Shown: positions 22,181 through 30,839 of the stretch, one piece after another
Layout of the letters: each line of letters starts with the position of its first letter
How positions within the stretch are numbered: position 1 is the stretch's first letter
From: Sperchopsis tessellata
Lineage: Eukaryota > Arthropoda > Insecta > Coleoptera > Hydrophilidae
Length of the DNA: 32,027 bases
Direction of reading: 5' to 3'
Assembly (NCBI GenBank): GCA_033557685.1
Contig: JAWQRN010000292.1
Span: 1-32,027 of the forward strand
Program-made: the position numbers and the translations under genes
The notes under the pieces: generated by a model
The model's database searches: none
The model's input: the letters and a program-made list of their open reading frames with translations, nothing else
Told to the model about the DNA's origin: nothing

Positions 22181-22329
22181 TTGTGAAAACTTTGCAAAAA
22201 AAATCCAGCTGTATCTTATGTAATTTTTGGTGCTAAAACCTTATTTCGCATCAGTTTTTTGTATTACCCATAATTCTTTCAAAATGTGGCAGCCATTATA
22301 TTAAAAAATCCAATGTGATGCATTTTATC

Positions 22330-22865
22330 TTTCACGGTGACCAGTGACCAGCAGTAATCACCCAACATGTTGACATTTCACTGTCCCTGGCAACGCTTCT
22401 CCATCACTTTGATGTCCTGGTGAAACCGCTCCCCCTGCTCTTCACTCACATCGCCAAGTTGTCGAGGAAAAAGTCAAGATGGCTGTGTAAGAATTGGACT
22501 TTTAGGCTCATCAAACATCCCAGCTTTTTGAATTTGTATATTCGGTACGATAAGCTTATAGTTTGAGTCTTTTTCATTGCCCAAAAACCTCTTTCTCTTT
22601 CTCCTTAGCAGTCATTATATTTTCAAAAATCGAACATCAATTTACGACTGTCAGGCCCAACGAAACACCCTTCTTTCAGTTTGGCTTCTGATAAATGAGG
22701 AAACATTTCACATAAACCTTAAAACATTCACCATCTTTAGGAAAGGCTTTTACAAACGGTTTCATTCAAACTTTCTTTGGATCTATTAAACTTTTACACA
22801 AAATGTTCTTCTCTCCAGGTCTTAAGGTTTTACTTGCAGGCCATTTTTTTCTGGACCAGTGTTGA
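22330..22865 (-). pseudogene. fragment of a widespread arthropod gene family of unknown function
   Basis: The minus strand from about 22780 reads MKPFVKAFPKDGECFK, then FPHLSEAKLKEGCFVGPDSR and KLMFD in a shifted frame. After a gap come FLHSHLDFF (about 22500-22470), then GDVSEEQGERFHQDIK, VMEKRCQGQ and NVNMLGDYCWSL (22450-22340). This order matches an uncharacterised protein family that recurs in many copies in arthropod genomes; I recall it from unnamed predicted proteins, and its repetitive spread suggests it belongs to a mobile element. I know of no established function. Several frameshifts and stops make this copy a pseudogene. A plus-strand open frame at 22577-22789 is only its shadow. 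Identification rests on memory of the motif order, so a database search would be decisive. Confidence 0.65.
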
Positions 22866-23182
22866 TTCCTTGTCAACTATCTCACTCATACATAAAACAT
22901 GGAAATTTAGTAAATCCGCTTTGTTGGATGTTATCAAATGCACAAATATTAGATAAAAAAGAATGCATTTCTTACGTTTTGAATATTAAATTGTGTAAAT
23001 ATGGTAGGTGATACAACAATTTTATTATTATTTTCGGACTCAATAATATAAGAATCATTAAAAAAAAATTTGTCGTTGGCCTGTGTAATACATGTACTAA
23101 AAATATATAGTTGCCAGTCCAGTTAGGTTACAATCTTAGCCTTGACCTCAGTGCGGTTACTGAGATGGCTTCCATTTTTTGA

Positions 23183-23383
23183 TCAGTTCACTCTCTTTAC
23201 TTTACGATTTACCAATATCATTTCTATAACAAGAGTTGCGATGGTCTTCGGTAAAATATCTTTGGACACTGTTTGATATGCCAGTTCGTTAGCTCTAGAA
23301 TTAAGTGCTTTGCTTGCATGACCTTCTACCAAAGTGAATTGCAACATATTACGTACTACAACCTTTTCACTAGTAAATACACC
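23183..23383 (-). pseudogene. possible LINE RNase H fragment
   Basis: A 66-codon minus-strand frame without internal stops. It contains LQFTLVEGHASKALNSRANE followed by LAYQTVSK, which is similar to the C-terminal RNase H pattern W..GH.G..GNE.AD.LAK. The remainder (TIATLVIEMILVNRKVKRVN) is not recognisable. The match is short and lacks the Trp and the Gly-Asn-Glu, so this is tentative. Confidence 0.35.
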
Positions 23384-23695
23384 CTAAAGTGTTAATTTGG
23401 AAGTTACTCTGCAGTTATCAGAGCTATCATAGCCGATTTACAATACATTAGAAACAACATTTCTTCCTATAGTTAGAAATAATTAATTTGTCTACAATTT
23501 CATGTAATTTCAGGGAAGTTTAATCTACCCCACAACCTCGTTTCTTTTTTTGATCAATTTATTCTTGTATATTTGGGGTTATTTAATATATGTCAAAAGT
23601 TTAAAAAAGTAATCTGTGGTTAATCAAAACATTGTTTACCTCGCTTTGTTTATCACTGAACCAATAATAAAAAATTTGTTTAATACATGAATAAA

Positions 23696-23698
<3 letters not shown>

Positions 23699-23737
<39 letters not shown>
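23699..23737. repeat. (AT)n microsatellite
   Basis: An uninterrupted 39-base AT dinucleotide run. Confidence 0.98.
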
Positions 23738-23740
<3 letters not shown>

Positions 23741-23746
23741 TGTTGT

Positions 23747-23819
23747 AGTGGAGGGTATACGGCGGTATACGGTGTATATTCTTTGTTTTGTTTCGAAAGA
23801 ATAACGTATACCCTCCGCT
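23747..23819. repeat. strong hairpin next to the (AT)n run
   Basis: GGAGGGTATACG (23750-23761) is the exact reverse complement of CGTATACCCTCC (23805-23816), extendable to 14 of 15 pairs. Inside it, ATTCTTT (23778-23784) pairs with AAAGAAT (23796-23802). The left arm also repeats GGTATACGG twice (23754-23762 and 23764-23772). Confidence 0.85.
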
Positions 23820-23820
23820 T

Positions 23821-24415
23821 TTGATTTAATATTGTTATTTCATAAATTAATAACGTATTTATGTAAAACTGTCAAAACAAAATGTTACTACTTGACCAAG
23901 TTGGAATGGTAAATGAAACGCCAACAGTATAAGATGATTCCGTGGCCTGACAATGATATAGGAAGACACATTAAAGGTTTCTTTGCATTTGTGCCCTTAT
24001 CATTTACGTTCGTGGACGTGATTCGTATAACGGGTGGATTTCAAGTAGTTTTAAATCAGGCAAGCTAAATTGAAATCATTACACAATCAATTCTGAACCT
24101 CCCTTGAAGATCCATATTTGGAATCTACATTTTTGGGCTTAAAGGAAAAACTGATTTTTTGTTAGATTTGGGGATTGTGAATGACACTCTTCTAGAATTT
24201 ACCATATTATCGATTGAATTATAGTCTTGAACCATAACGTTAGCAAGAGCTGAACACTTAGTAAAAGAACCATAAGAATTACGGAAAGTTTCGTAGAAAA
24301 TCCTTGTGAAAAAACTCAGTTGGCCTTAACAGCAAACGAGAAATTATTATTTAAAAATGTTCCACTAGTTTGCAATAACAAAATTATACGTATTAAAATA
24401 AACCAAACTAGAACA
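23821..24415. other. no recognisable gene
   Basis: Probably includes degraded upstream parts of the LINE that starts to be recognisable at 24420, but no RT motif is readable. Confidence 0.4.
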
Positions 24416-24419
24416 TCTT

Positions 24420-25749
24420 ATTCACAGATGTGAAAGGGGATTGAATTTACTAAGGTGCTTGTACAAGGTATCCTGTGGTGAGGATCATCAAATTGCTCTT
24501 TTATATTATAGGGCATATATTCGTGCCATACTAGATTTGAAGTATATTTTATGGGGCGCTTGCAAGTTACACCGTGTACAATTCAAAGAATTATGTTTGT
24601 GTATAGGTGCTATGCGATCTACCTCTTCCTTGGTACTAGTTGTAGGAGCGCAAAAGATATCTCTAAAAATGATAAGACGGTTTCTTACCCAAAATTATAC
24701 AATTACTATATTCTATGTCCCTAAGTACAGCGCTCTTAGCCCTAGGCTACTGAGATTCATAAACCAGTTCCATCTTTGGTTGATGCTTTTACGTCGTTTT
24801 CGTCATTTTGTGATAACATAAAAGCTATTTCACAGCTACCCATTTTTTTAGGAACAGATTATATCGAATGAAACCCAGACATTATTTTTCTAAGATATAC
24901 AGGTATATTACATAAAAATAATTCCATATTAAATGAGCTCTTTTCAGCGCGGAATTCGACCACTTGCATCTATACATATGGATAAAAAAATACTCATTCA
25001 ATAGGCTGCACGTATTTTATACCGAGTGTAAATACAAGCGGTTTATTTTATCTTAATAGTAACTGAAGCATTTTTACAGATGAATCGTACGCAATACTGA
25101 AAACTTTAAGATACTTACAAGAAACACAAATAATAGAGGGTGTTTTGTATGATTCCTAATCGGTTTTAAGGCATTATTATGCTTTTTAGTCTGGAAACGA
25201 ACACAACAATTAATATATTATATCATAAGAGAGATAGCAAGCATACACCGGCAAGGTACCAAGATAACTTTTTTATGGGTTAAAGTGCATGTGGATATTA
25301 GGCACAATGAAGCGGCAGAGAGCTAGCGACCAATTATCCCTATATTGCAAATAGATTCCATTCCATGATTTAATTACAGTTTTTTAGAAATAGAGTAAAG
25401 CTAGAATGGATTGATAGTTTTGAAAAAAATATGTGGAAGATACAGGAGCGAATTACACTATTGCAAATCCAGTCCTGGACAAACAATGGTGGAGAAATTT
25501 GCAAGTGCCAAGAATTTTTTTTTCGTGTGTAACAATTATTCAACACTGGTGTATTCCCAGATCCATATCGCCAATGTGTACCACATTATTTTTTCATGCC
25601 CATTTGGTGATGTGTGCCGTGAGCAACTGCTCGAGTCGTTGATAAGTTTGAGGGTAGAATTCCCAACTTCACTGAATGTTTTATTAAGTATGAAAAATAT
25701 TTATATGGCATTATATGGATTCCTAAAAGGAATTGGGTTGAGTGTCTGA
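24420..25749 (+). pseudogene. LINE remnant: RT thumb, RNase H and C-terminal knuckle region
   Basis: The C-terminal half of a non-LTR retrotransposon ORF2. From 24420: IHRCERGLNLLRCLYKVSCG, YYRAYIRAILDLKYILWGAC and LCIGAMRSTSS, the region after the RT core (canonically YRS.IRS.LDYGS..WG). From about 25030: SVNTSGLFYLNSN, a stop, then SIFTDESYAILKTLRYLQ, the RNase H block around F.AE..AI..AL. At 25268-25325, WVKVHVDIRHNEAAERA is its W.P.H.GI.GNE.AD..A motif. From 25411: GRYRSELHYCKS and VYHIIFSCPFGDV, matching the terminal zinc-knuckle region (ET..HI...CP), with the cysteines partly lost. An RNase H domain places it in the I/LOA/R1-like group rather than RTE. The sequence ends at a TGA at about 25747. 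Breaks are frequent. Confidence 0.75.
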
Positions 25750-25839
25750 TGGAATAATTGTGTTCTTCTGCTTTTGTATGCAATGTTAACAATGTAATAT
25801 TTAATTCAATACGTAGGCTTCCACGACAACTGTAAATAT

Positions 25840-25925
25840 CTTCAGGTTTTCCGGGAGATAACCGTATGTTGGCTTTTGTTTTTGCCGACGTTTCGTCCGC
25901 CGTTTCAGGGGACATTATCAAGACA
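25840..25925 (-). repeat. dispersed hairpin module, copy D
   Basis: Left arm of the fold-back element. The plus strand shows TTTTCCGGGAGATAACCGT, TGCCGACGTTTCGTC and GGGGACATTATCAAG. Confidence 0.8.
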
Positions 25926-26060
25926 TGTAGCTCTTAAAAGTGCTAATTAAACATTGCCATGTAGCTCTGAATAGTGCTAGTTGTAGGTGCCGACCAGCTC
26001 TAAAAAGTGCTAATATTAGAATAACAGATAGCTCTCACAAGTGCTAGTCAAGAAATAAGG
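25925..26060. repeat. four 33-34-bp tandem repeats
   Basis: Each unit holds AGCTCT, a short variable piece and AGTGCTA. AGCTCT begins at 25929, 25963, 25996 and 26030, giving periods of 34, 33 and 34 bp. Confidence 0.9.
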
Positions 26061-26074
26061 ATCCTTTGCTACAT

Positions 26075-26164
26075 GTTTTGATAATGTCCCCTGCCACGGC
26101 GGACGATACGTCGGCAAAAACAAAAGCTAACACACGGTTATCTCCCGGAAAACCTGAAGATAAT
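26075..26164 (+). repeat. dispersed hairpin module, copy D' (inverted)
   Basis: Right arm of the fold-back element. The plus strand reads TTGATAATGTCCCC, GGCGGACGATACGTCGGC and CGGTTATCTCCCGG. The central GAAACGTC has become GATACGTC. Confidence 0.8.
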
Positions 26165-26169
26165 GTACT

Positions 26170-26540
26170 ATTTAGTTATTTATGTATTCTTTATTCAGTT
26201 ATTTATTTATGTGTTTATTTATTTATCTATTAGAAGTTAACGGCTCTATACACCCTTAACTAAATTCTGTGCTATTTTCAATATATGCATTTAATTAGGT
26301 TTATTTGATACATTGTGTGATCTACAATTTTACCTCTGTCTAAAGGCCAAGATCTCAGGGCCATAAACTGAGAAAAAAAGAAACCAATTCATTTAAAATC
26401 TGATGGATAGAAAGAAGTCAAGACTTTGTAACTTGATAAGTCATACAGTATAACATATAACATAACATCAATGTAAAAACAGATGACGTCCGTTATGGAG
26501 AATCATCAATACGGAGAATATGTAGGCGGTTTAATGTTGA
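26170..26540. other. TTTA-rich sequence, no gene
   Basis: 26180-26235 is a degenerate TTTAT-type simple repeat. The rest is unassigned and may contain the decayed upstream part of the hAT-like fragment. Confidence 0.4.
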
Positions 26541-26543
26541 TGA

Positions 26544-26792
26544 AATACAAGTTATCCGAGAGATTTCACAGAAAATGTAGAATCTGTATCAACTTTACTT
26601 TGCTCGACAGTTGAAAGCGAACGCTGGTTTAGCATAATGAATACTATCTTAAGGGCGCGGAACAGTAGAAATGTACATGTAAATTTATATACTGCGACTT
26701 CACGTCACAACTCGAATACTTTTTTCAGAAAGGAGGACATGACAATTTTATTATCCTCATTTATAAAGCTAGAAAGTAGTGCACATTGTTAA
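26544..26792 (+). pseudogene. hAT-like transposase C-terminal (dimerisation) fragment
   Basis: An 82-codon plus-strand frame closed by TAA at 26790-26792. It reads DFTENVESVSTLLCSTVESE and then RWFSIMNTILRARNSRN. This resembles the hAT C-terminal dimerisation region, where a run like P.S.A..ER.FS.MN.IK...RN is conserved near the protein end. It is followed by a non-conserved tail. The catalytic core and the BED finger are absent, and no terminal repeats were found. Assignment depends on a single block, so confidence is moderate. A zinc-finger MYM-type or other hAT-derived protein would look the same here. Confidence 0.55.
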
Positions 26793-26799
26793 TTTATCC

Positions 26800-27755
26800 C
26801 CGACTGCTCTGCGAATTCTTTATCTAAGTGATTACTGTGCCGTCCGCTGAAGAGACGTCTCTCAGCACAGCAAATGTTGCACAGAAACGTTAATTCAAAT
26901 TCGTTATATCGGAATCTAAAATGTTTAGTTTGACATTTTGTGGTTATAAAATTAGTTGCAAGCAACCCGACGGGGATTTTTGTTCAGCACATACATGGCG
27001 AAAAGTTTCTAAGGCCATTTGTCAGAAAACAAAATGCCCAGGCCCTTGGTAAAGTAGACGTAGTAATGCTGAACATGTTTGTTTCTATCTACATTTTGAG
27101 GTCTCCCCTGAACATGATTTGTCTACTTTTTAGATCATACTAGTAAACGAATTTATATGAAATATGACTAATTTGTACCTAAAATTTTTAAATAATCGAT
27201 GACTTAGTAGTAGTTTAATATTTTCAATTAAAGTACTTATTTACTATGCAAAATTTGCACAAATATATAGTGGGAATGAAATTAGATCCATTATGTTCTA
27301 CAGTTTTTTAAATTAAAAGGAGCAAACTGTTTTATGTGCAATCAGAGTTTAGTTTTAAATATGTTTATAATATAAATTTTTATGAAGAAGAAAAATGTTA
27401 GTATCAACATGTTTATTAAACAATGCACTGTTTAAAAATCTAGACCACCACCTATAAATCTATTTAAAAAAAAACATTTTCAATGAAGTGGTTTTTATTT
27501 CACACAATATTCTACTTTATATAGATAATAATTTTTACACATTTTTGATATTATAATAGAAAATAAATATTGCATGGCAAAAAGACTATCCGTTTGAGTG
27601 TCATCTGATAATTTGATGTTTCTTTTTATATCATGTACAAAATGGGGAAACTATCATGTATTAGCTAGAATTCAGAAAACAATACATGCTTTTAGACGAA
27701 TTTTACGCACAATTATTAGCCAAACACATGAAATGACAAAGAAGTTTTGGTAAAA
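26800..27755. other. no recognisable gene
   Basis: Includes a 67-codon open frame at 26940-27143 with no recognisable domain. The rest is AT-rich. Confidence 0.45.
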
Positions 27756-27760
27756 AAAGA

Positions 27761-28273
27761 AAACTGTACCATTTGGTATATAAACAAGACTTCTGTTAAC
27801 TAACCCTACTACATAAACCGGGCTTTAATTCAACATCAACAAAACCCACATTTATTTCGGTCATCCAATTTCTAATGCAAAATTAATACCAATGTGTTAA
27901 CTAAAATATACTAAACTGGCTTACAAACAACCTCAACCGATGATCCGGTATCACATTATAATTCTTTCTTTAAAATATTACATAATGTACTAAAAGACAA
28001 ATGTGCTTAATTTTTTCTTAATAATTTTCACTTTTTGACCTATGGATAGATAGCTTCATGATTTAGGCCTTTTACCAAAATTAAGACCAAGACAGTTATG
28101 AATCACTTATAAACATAATATGCATATTGCACAACCGGATGTATCAATCTCTGAATTAACTTTTTTTGGCTGTCAACTCTGTCCTTAACTGATGTGAGAG
28201 CGTCTTTACTTATTTCAAATGTATTGAATTTAATGTCTATTTATACTAACGGACCGCCAATGGTACAGTTTCA
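27761..28273. repeat. candidate MITE bounded by 13-bp inverted repeats
   Basis: AAACTGTACCATT at 27761-27773 is repeated in inverse orientation as AATGGTACAGTTT near 28261-28273. The 513-bp interior has no coding motif. No target-site duplication is visible, so chance cannot be excluded. Confidence 0.35.
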
Positions 28274-28614
28274 ACCAAAGAAGTATATACGAACTGAGTT
28301 TATAAATCATAGTTTGTAATAGATGTGCAGTAAAGAATGTATTAAAAAAAAAAACCTGTACAGATTCGTCTCGCTTGTATAGGATGTATTCCTAGAAAAA
28401 TAAAAATTTTAATTACCCCCTTCCCTTTTTAAGGCTTATACACAGTATAACTTTTGCTGATTTGACGACTGCAGTCCTGTTTAAAACGATCAATTTCGCC
28501 GAAATTTCAATGGTAGTCTGAACAGTTCTTTTCTAAGTTTCGGCAGAAACAGTTTAAGAAAAAGAACAGTTTAATAAAACAGTTATTAAAGAATTAAAGC
28601 GATCCATATGCTGT

Positions 28615-28661
28615 TACAGTTGTCATCGTTACTGCGCGGAGCAACGATCTAAACAACTGTA
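28615..28661. repeat. two-step palindrome
   Basis: TACAGTTG (28615-28622) pairs with CAACTGTA (28654-28661), and inside it ATCGTT (28625-28630) pairs with AACGAT (28643-28648), leaving a GC-rich 12-base loop. That gives 14 perfect base pairs in a 47-base element. Confidence 0.8.
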
Positions 28662-28770
28662 CATAATACCAGTTTACATTTAAATGCATGAAATGTGAAC
28701 TATGAATTCACTATATTTGACAGTCGTATAATTATCGGCTTCAAACAACTGAAAGAACATGTATGAATAT

Positions 28771-28910
28771 TGTGTGAATGTTGTTTCCGGGTGGAAGCCG
28801 TGTATAAGCTCTGATAAGTGCCGACGTTTCGTGCACTGTTACAAGGGACATTTTCATGGCGAGTGATGTTACTTCAATGAATGAATTCACTGCACTTACA
28901 TTACATTTAA
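28771..28910 (-). repeat. dispersed hairpin module, copy C (long version)
   Basis: Matches copy B (14719-14862) along its full length, with TTTCCGGGTGGAAGCCGTGT, GCTCTGATAAGTGCCGAC, GTTTCGTGCACTG and AATGAATTCACTGCACTT. The plus-strand open frame beginning at 28856 is a by-product. Confidence 0.85.
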
Positions 28911-29064
28911 CTGAAAGAACAGTTCTTTATTTTAATTTCCATCGTACCTATAGCTGTGCAGATACTGAAGAATTACACGATGCAACAATTTCTGATGTGA
29001 AGGTCAGTTGGTCACAGCGCGAAGCGTTTCGCTTTTCGTTTGCAGTTGATTTTAATGCGTCCAG

Positions 29065-29305
29065 TTCTTATAGCGCACATAGTTTTCTGTTCTTTCGCAA
29101 CTGGCACTTGGCACTTTTTGTTTTAGAATACGTATTTTAAAAAACTGTTTTATAAAAATGGTTTCATTCTTTTATACCTACCACTACATCAAGCGAAAGC
29201 AACACATTTGATCTATTTCTTGTAGCGCAAAAAGTTTTGTTTTCTTTGCAACGGGTAGTTTCTCATTTAAAAATCTGTTTAAAAAAACTATTTCGTGTTT
29301 TTTTT
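29065..29305. repeat. diverged tandem duplication, period about 152 bp
   Basis: TTCTTATAGCGCACATAG and then TTTCGCAACTGGCA at 29065-29105 recurs as TTCTTGTAGCGCAAAAAG and TTTGCAACGGGTAG from 29217. The similarity continues into TAAAAAACTGTTTTATAAAA against TAAAAATCTGTTTAAAAAAA. Confidence 0.6.
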
Positions 29306-30355
29306 TTATTGATCACTTAATTATTATTTTTAGTTATTATTTGAGGATACATCAAACTATAATCGTCCGTTTTTTTTTTCTATAACCTCAGATGCATAAC
29401 ATAATTTGTTGAGGTTTTTATTTATGTAGCTGTCGAGGGATTTTTCTTTCACTTCAGTTAAGTAACTTATTCTTTTACTGTTTGTTCATTTAAGTAAATA
29501 GTCACCCTTTGGCTGTACAATTGTGTAACACTTCTCGGATACATCTCTTTTTCTTCAACTCTTAGATTTTTTTTTCTTTTCGACTAAATTTTTGTTATAG
29601 CGTATGTTCTTATTCTATTTATTAGGGGAAGTACTTGTTTGGAATTTGACTGATGGGAGTGGACTCGTAATTGTGTCTTCCAATACTTTTGCGTATAAAA
29701 ATTACCAATGAAATAATTTGTTTTCTCAAAAAGGTTCGTTTTTTTTAAGTAGTGTGTTATTTGTGACGTACGTTGAACGCGTGTGTACCTGAGCTAAGTT
29801 AGAAATAGTCTTTAAGAATTCGATTTATAATTTAGAGTTGCTAATGATTTTAAAGTTTCTCTTTTGTGATAGGTAAAACCAACTTAACAAGACAATAAAA
29901 TCAAAGGTCGTCACACCATAACCTGAAGATGGTTTGTTGTTTATTGGATGGTGTTTGTGCAAAGATTTCTAAAAGGTTTCTATGAGTGAGATTTCCAAAA
30001 TGGGGTCATTGTATAGGCCATTGCTTCATATATAGAGGTTGTGAGAATGCGTTTTGTTTTTTAAAGAAATCTACACAGTATTGTAAAAAAAACGTAGTTT
30101 CTCTCTTGAAAGGTGAAATAAAAGTAAACTATAAACTTCTCATTAAATTTTACAACAAATTATTCTTAGTCCTGCAAATCCCAAAATTGTCAATTGCCAT
30201 AATAGTATACTTATATGTAAACACACATCAATGCTAGGCAGCCATTTTACCATTCACATACACTCCATGTAATTCTTACGTAAATGTTGTTAGTGAATAT
30301 AAGAAATATCCATAAGGAATTATATTAAATTTTTCATTTAATATATGTGAAAGAT
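29306..30355. other. T-rich DNA, no recognisable gene
   Basis: Contains several poly-T runs and a small hairpin at 29913-29954 (ACACCAT pairing with ATGGTGT around a CCTGAAGATGG). The 83-codon open frame at 29986-30237 has no recognisable domain. Confidence 0.45.
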
Positions 30356-30359
30356 CTCA

Positions 30360-30480
30360 TCAATATGATGAGCAGGTATGAAGACGGCGTTCCTCCTCCA
30401 GACGTTGGGGTTATGAGTATCGCTTCGATACCTGATACTATTATACAAATTAGGAGGTGTTTATTATTTTATGTACCTGG
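30360..30480 (+). repeat. tRNA-related SINE-like unit
   Basis: An A-box-like TGATGAGCAGG (30366-30376) and a B-box-like GGTTATGAGTA (30409-30419, for GGTTCGAGTCC) are about 33 bases apart, as in tRNA-derived SINE heads. Two B-box positions have decayed, and no cloverleaf closes. It continues into TTCGATACCTGATACTATTA and AGGAGGTGTTTATT. Confidence 0.4.
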
Positions 30481-30489
30481 TAAACTAAA

Positions 30490-30835
30490 TGAAGAAAAGC
30501 TACATTAAGGTAAACACAACTAATAGTTAAGGCTCCTCTTTCTAATCCAAATATTAAACGTAAATTAAAATTTTGGAGAAATTTTAGCCACGTGAATACC
30601 ATCAATACAAGAATTATATAATATATCAAAATTATGATTATGTAACAGTGTGAACTTTAATAATTAGATTAGAATAAATATAGAAACCCAAATTTATGCA
30701 GGAATCTACAACCTCAAACAGATTCAATTAATGATTACTTTAAACTATTATATAAGAAGACTTTTTAAATCTTCATTTATATTTTCCACAGTTTGATCAA
30801 CATCATTCGCAAAAAAAAATAAAATTAAGTCGCGT
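30490..30835. other. no recognisable gene
   Basis: AT-rich flank of the LINE; may hold its 3' UTR. Confidence 0.4.
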
Positions 30836-30839
30836 ATTA

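Larger units (their letters stand above)
25837..26164. mobile_element. fold-back element with tandem core
   Basis: Two inverted arms (25837-25925 and 26069-26164) agree at roughly 90 percent by eye, from ATCTTCAGGTTTTCCGGGAG at the outer edge to GACATTATCAA then ACATGTAG at the inner edge. Between them lie four tandem units of 33-34 bp. Each arm contains a copy of the dispersed hairpin module. There is no coding capacity. It starts about 90 bp after the LINE stop. Confidence 0.85.

Noticed and set aside
24441..24821. A novel 126-residue protein
   Set aside because: It aligns with the region after the RT core of LINEs and continues upstream in frame as IHRCERG, so it is part of a retrotransposon remnant.
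25586..25921. 111-codon minus-strand open frame as a gene
   Set aside because: It spans the antisense of the LINE tail and of the fold-back arm, so it is a shadow.
29913..29954. Small hairpin around CCTGAAGATGG as another copy of the dispersed module
   Set aside because: It lacks the GAAACGTC box and the TTTCGG block; only the CTGAAGATG string is similar.
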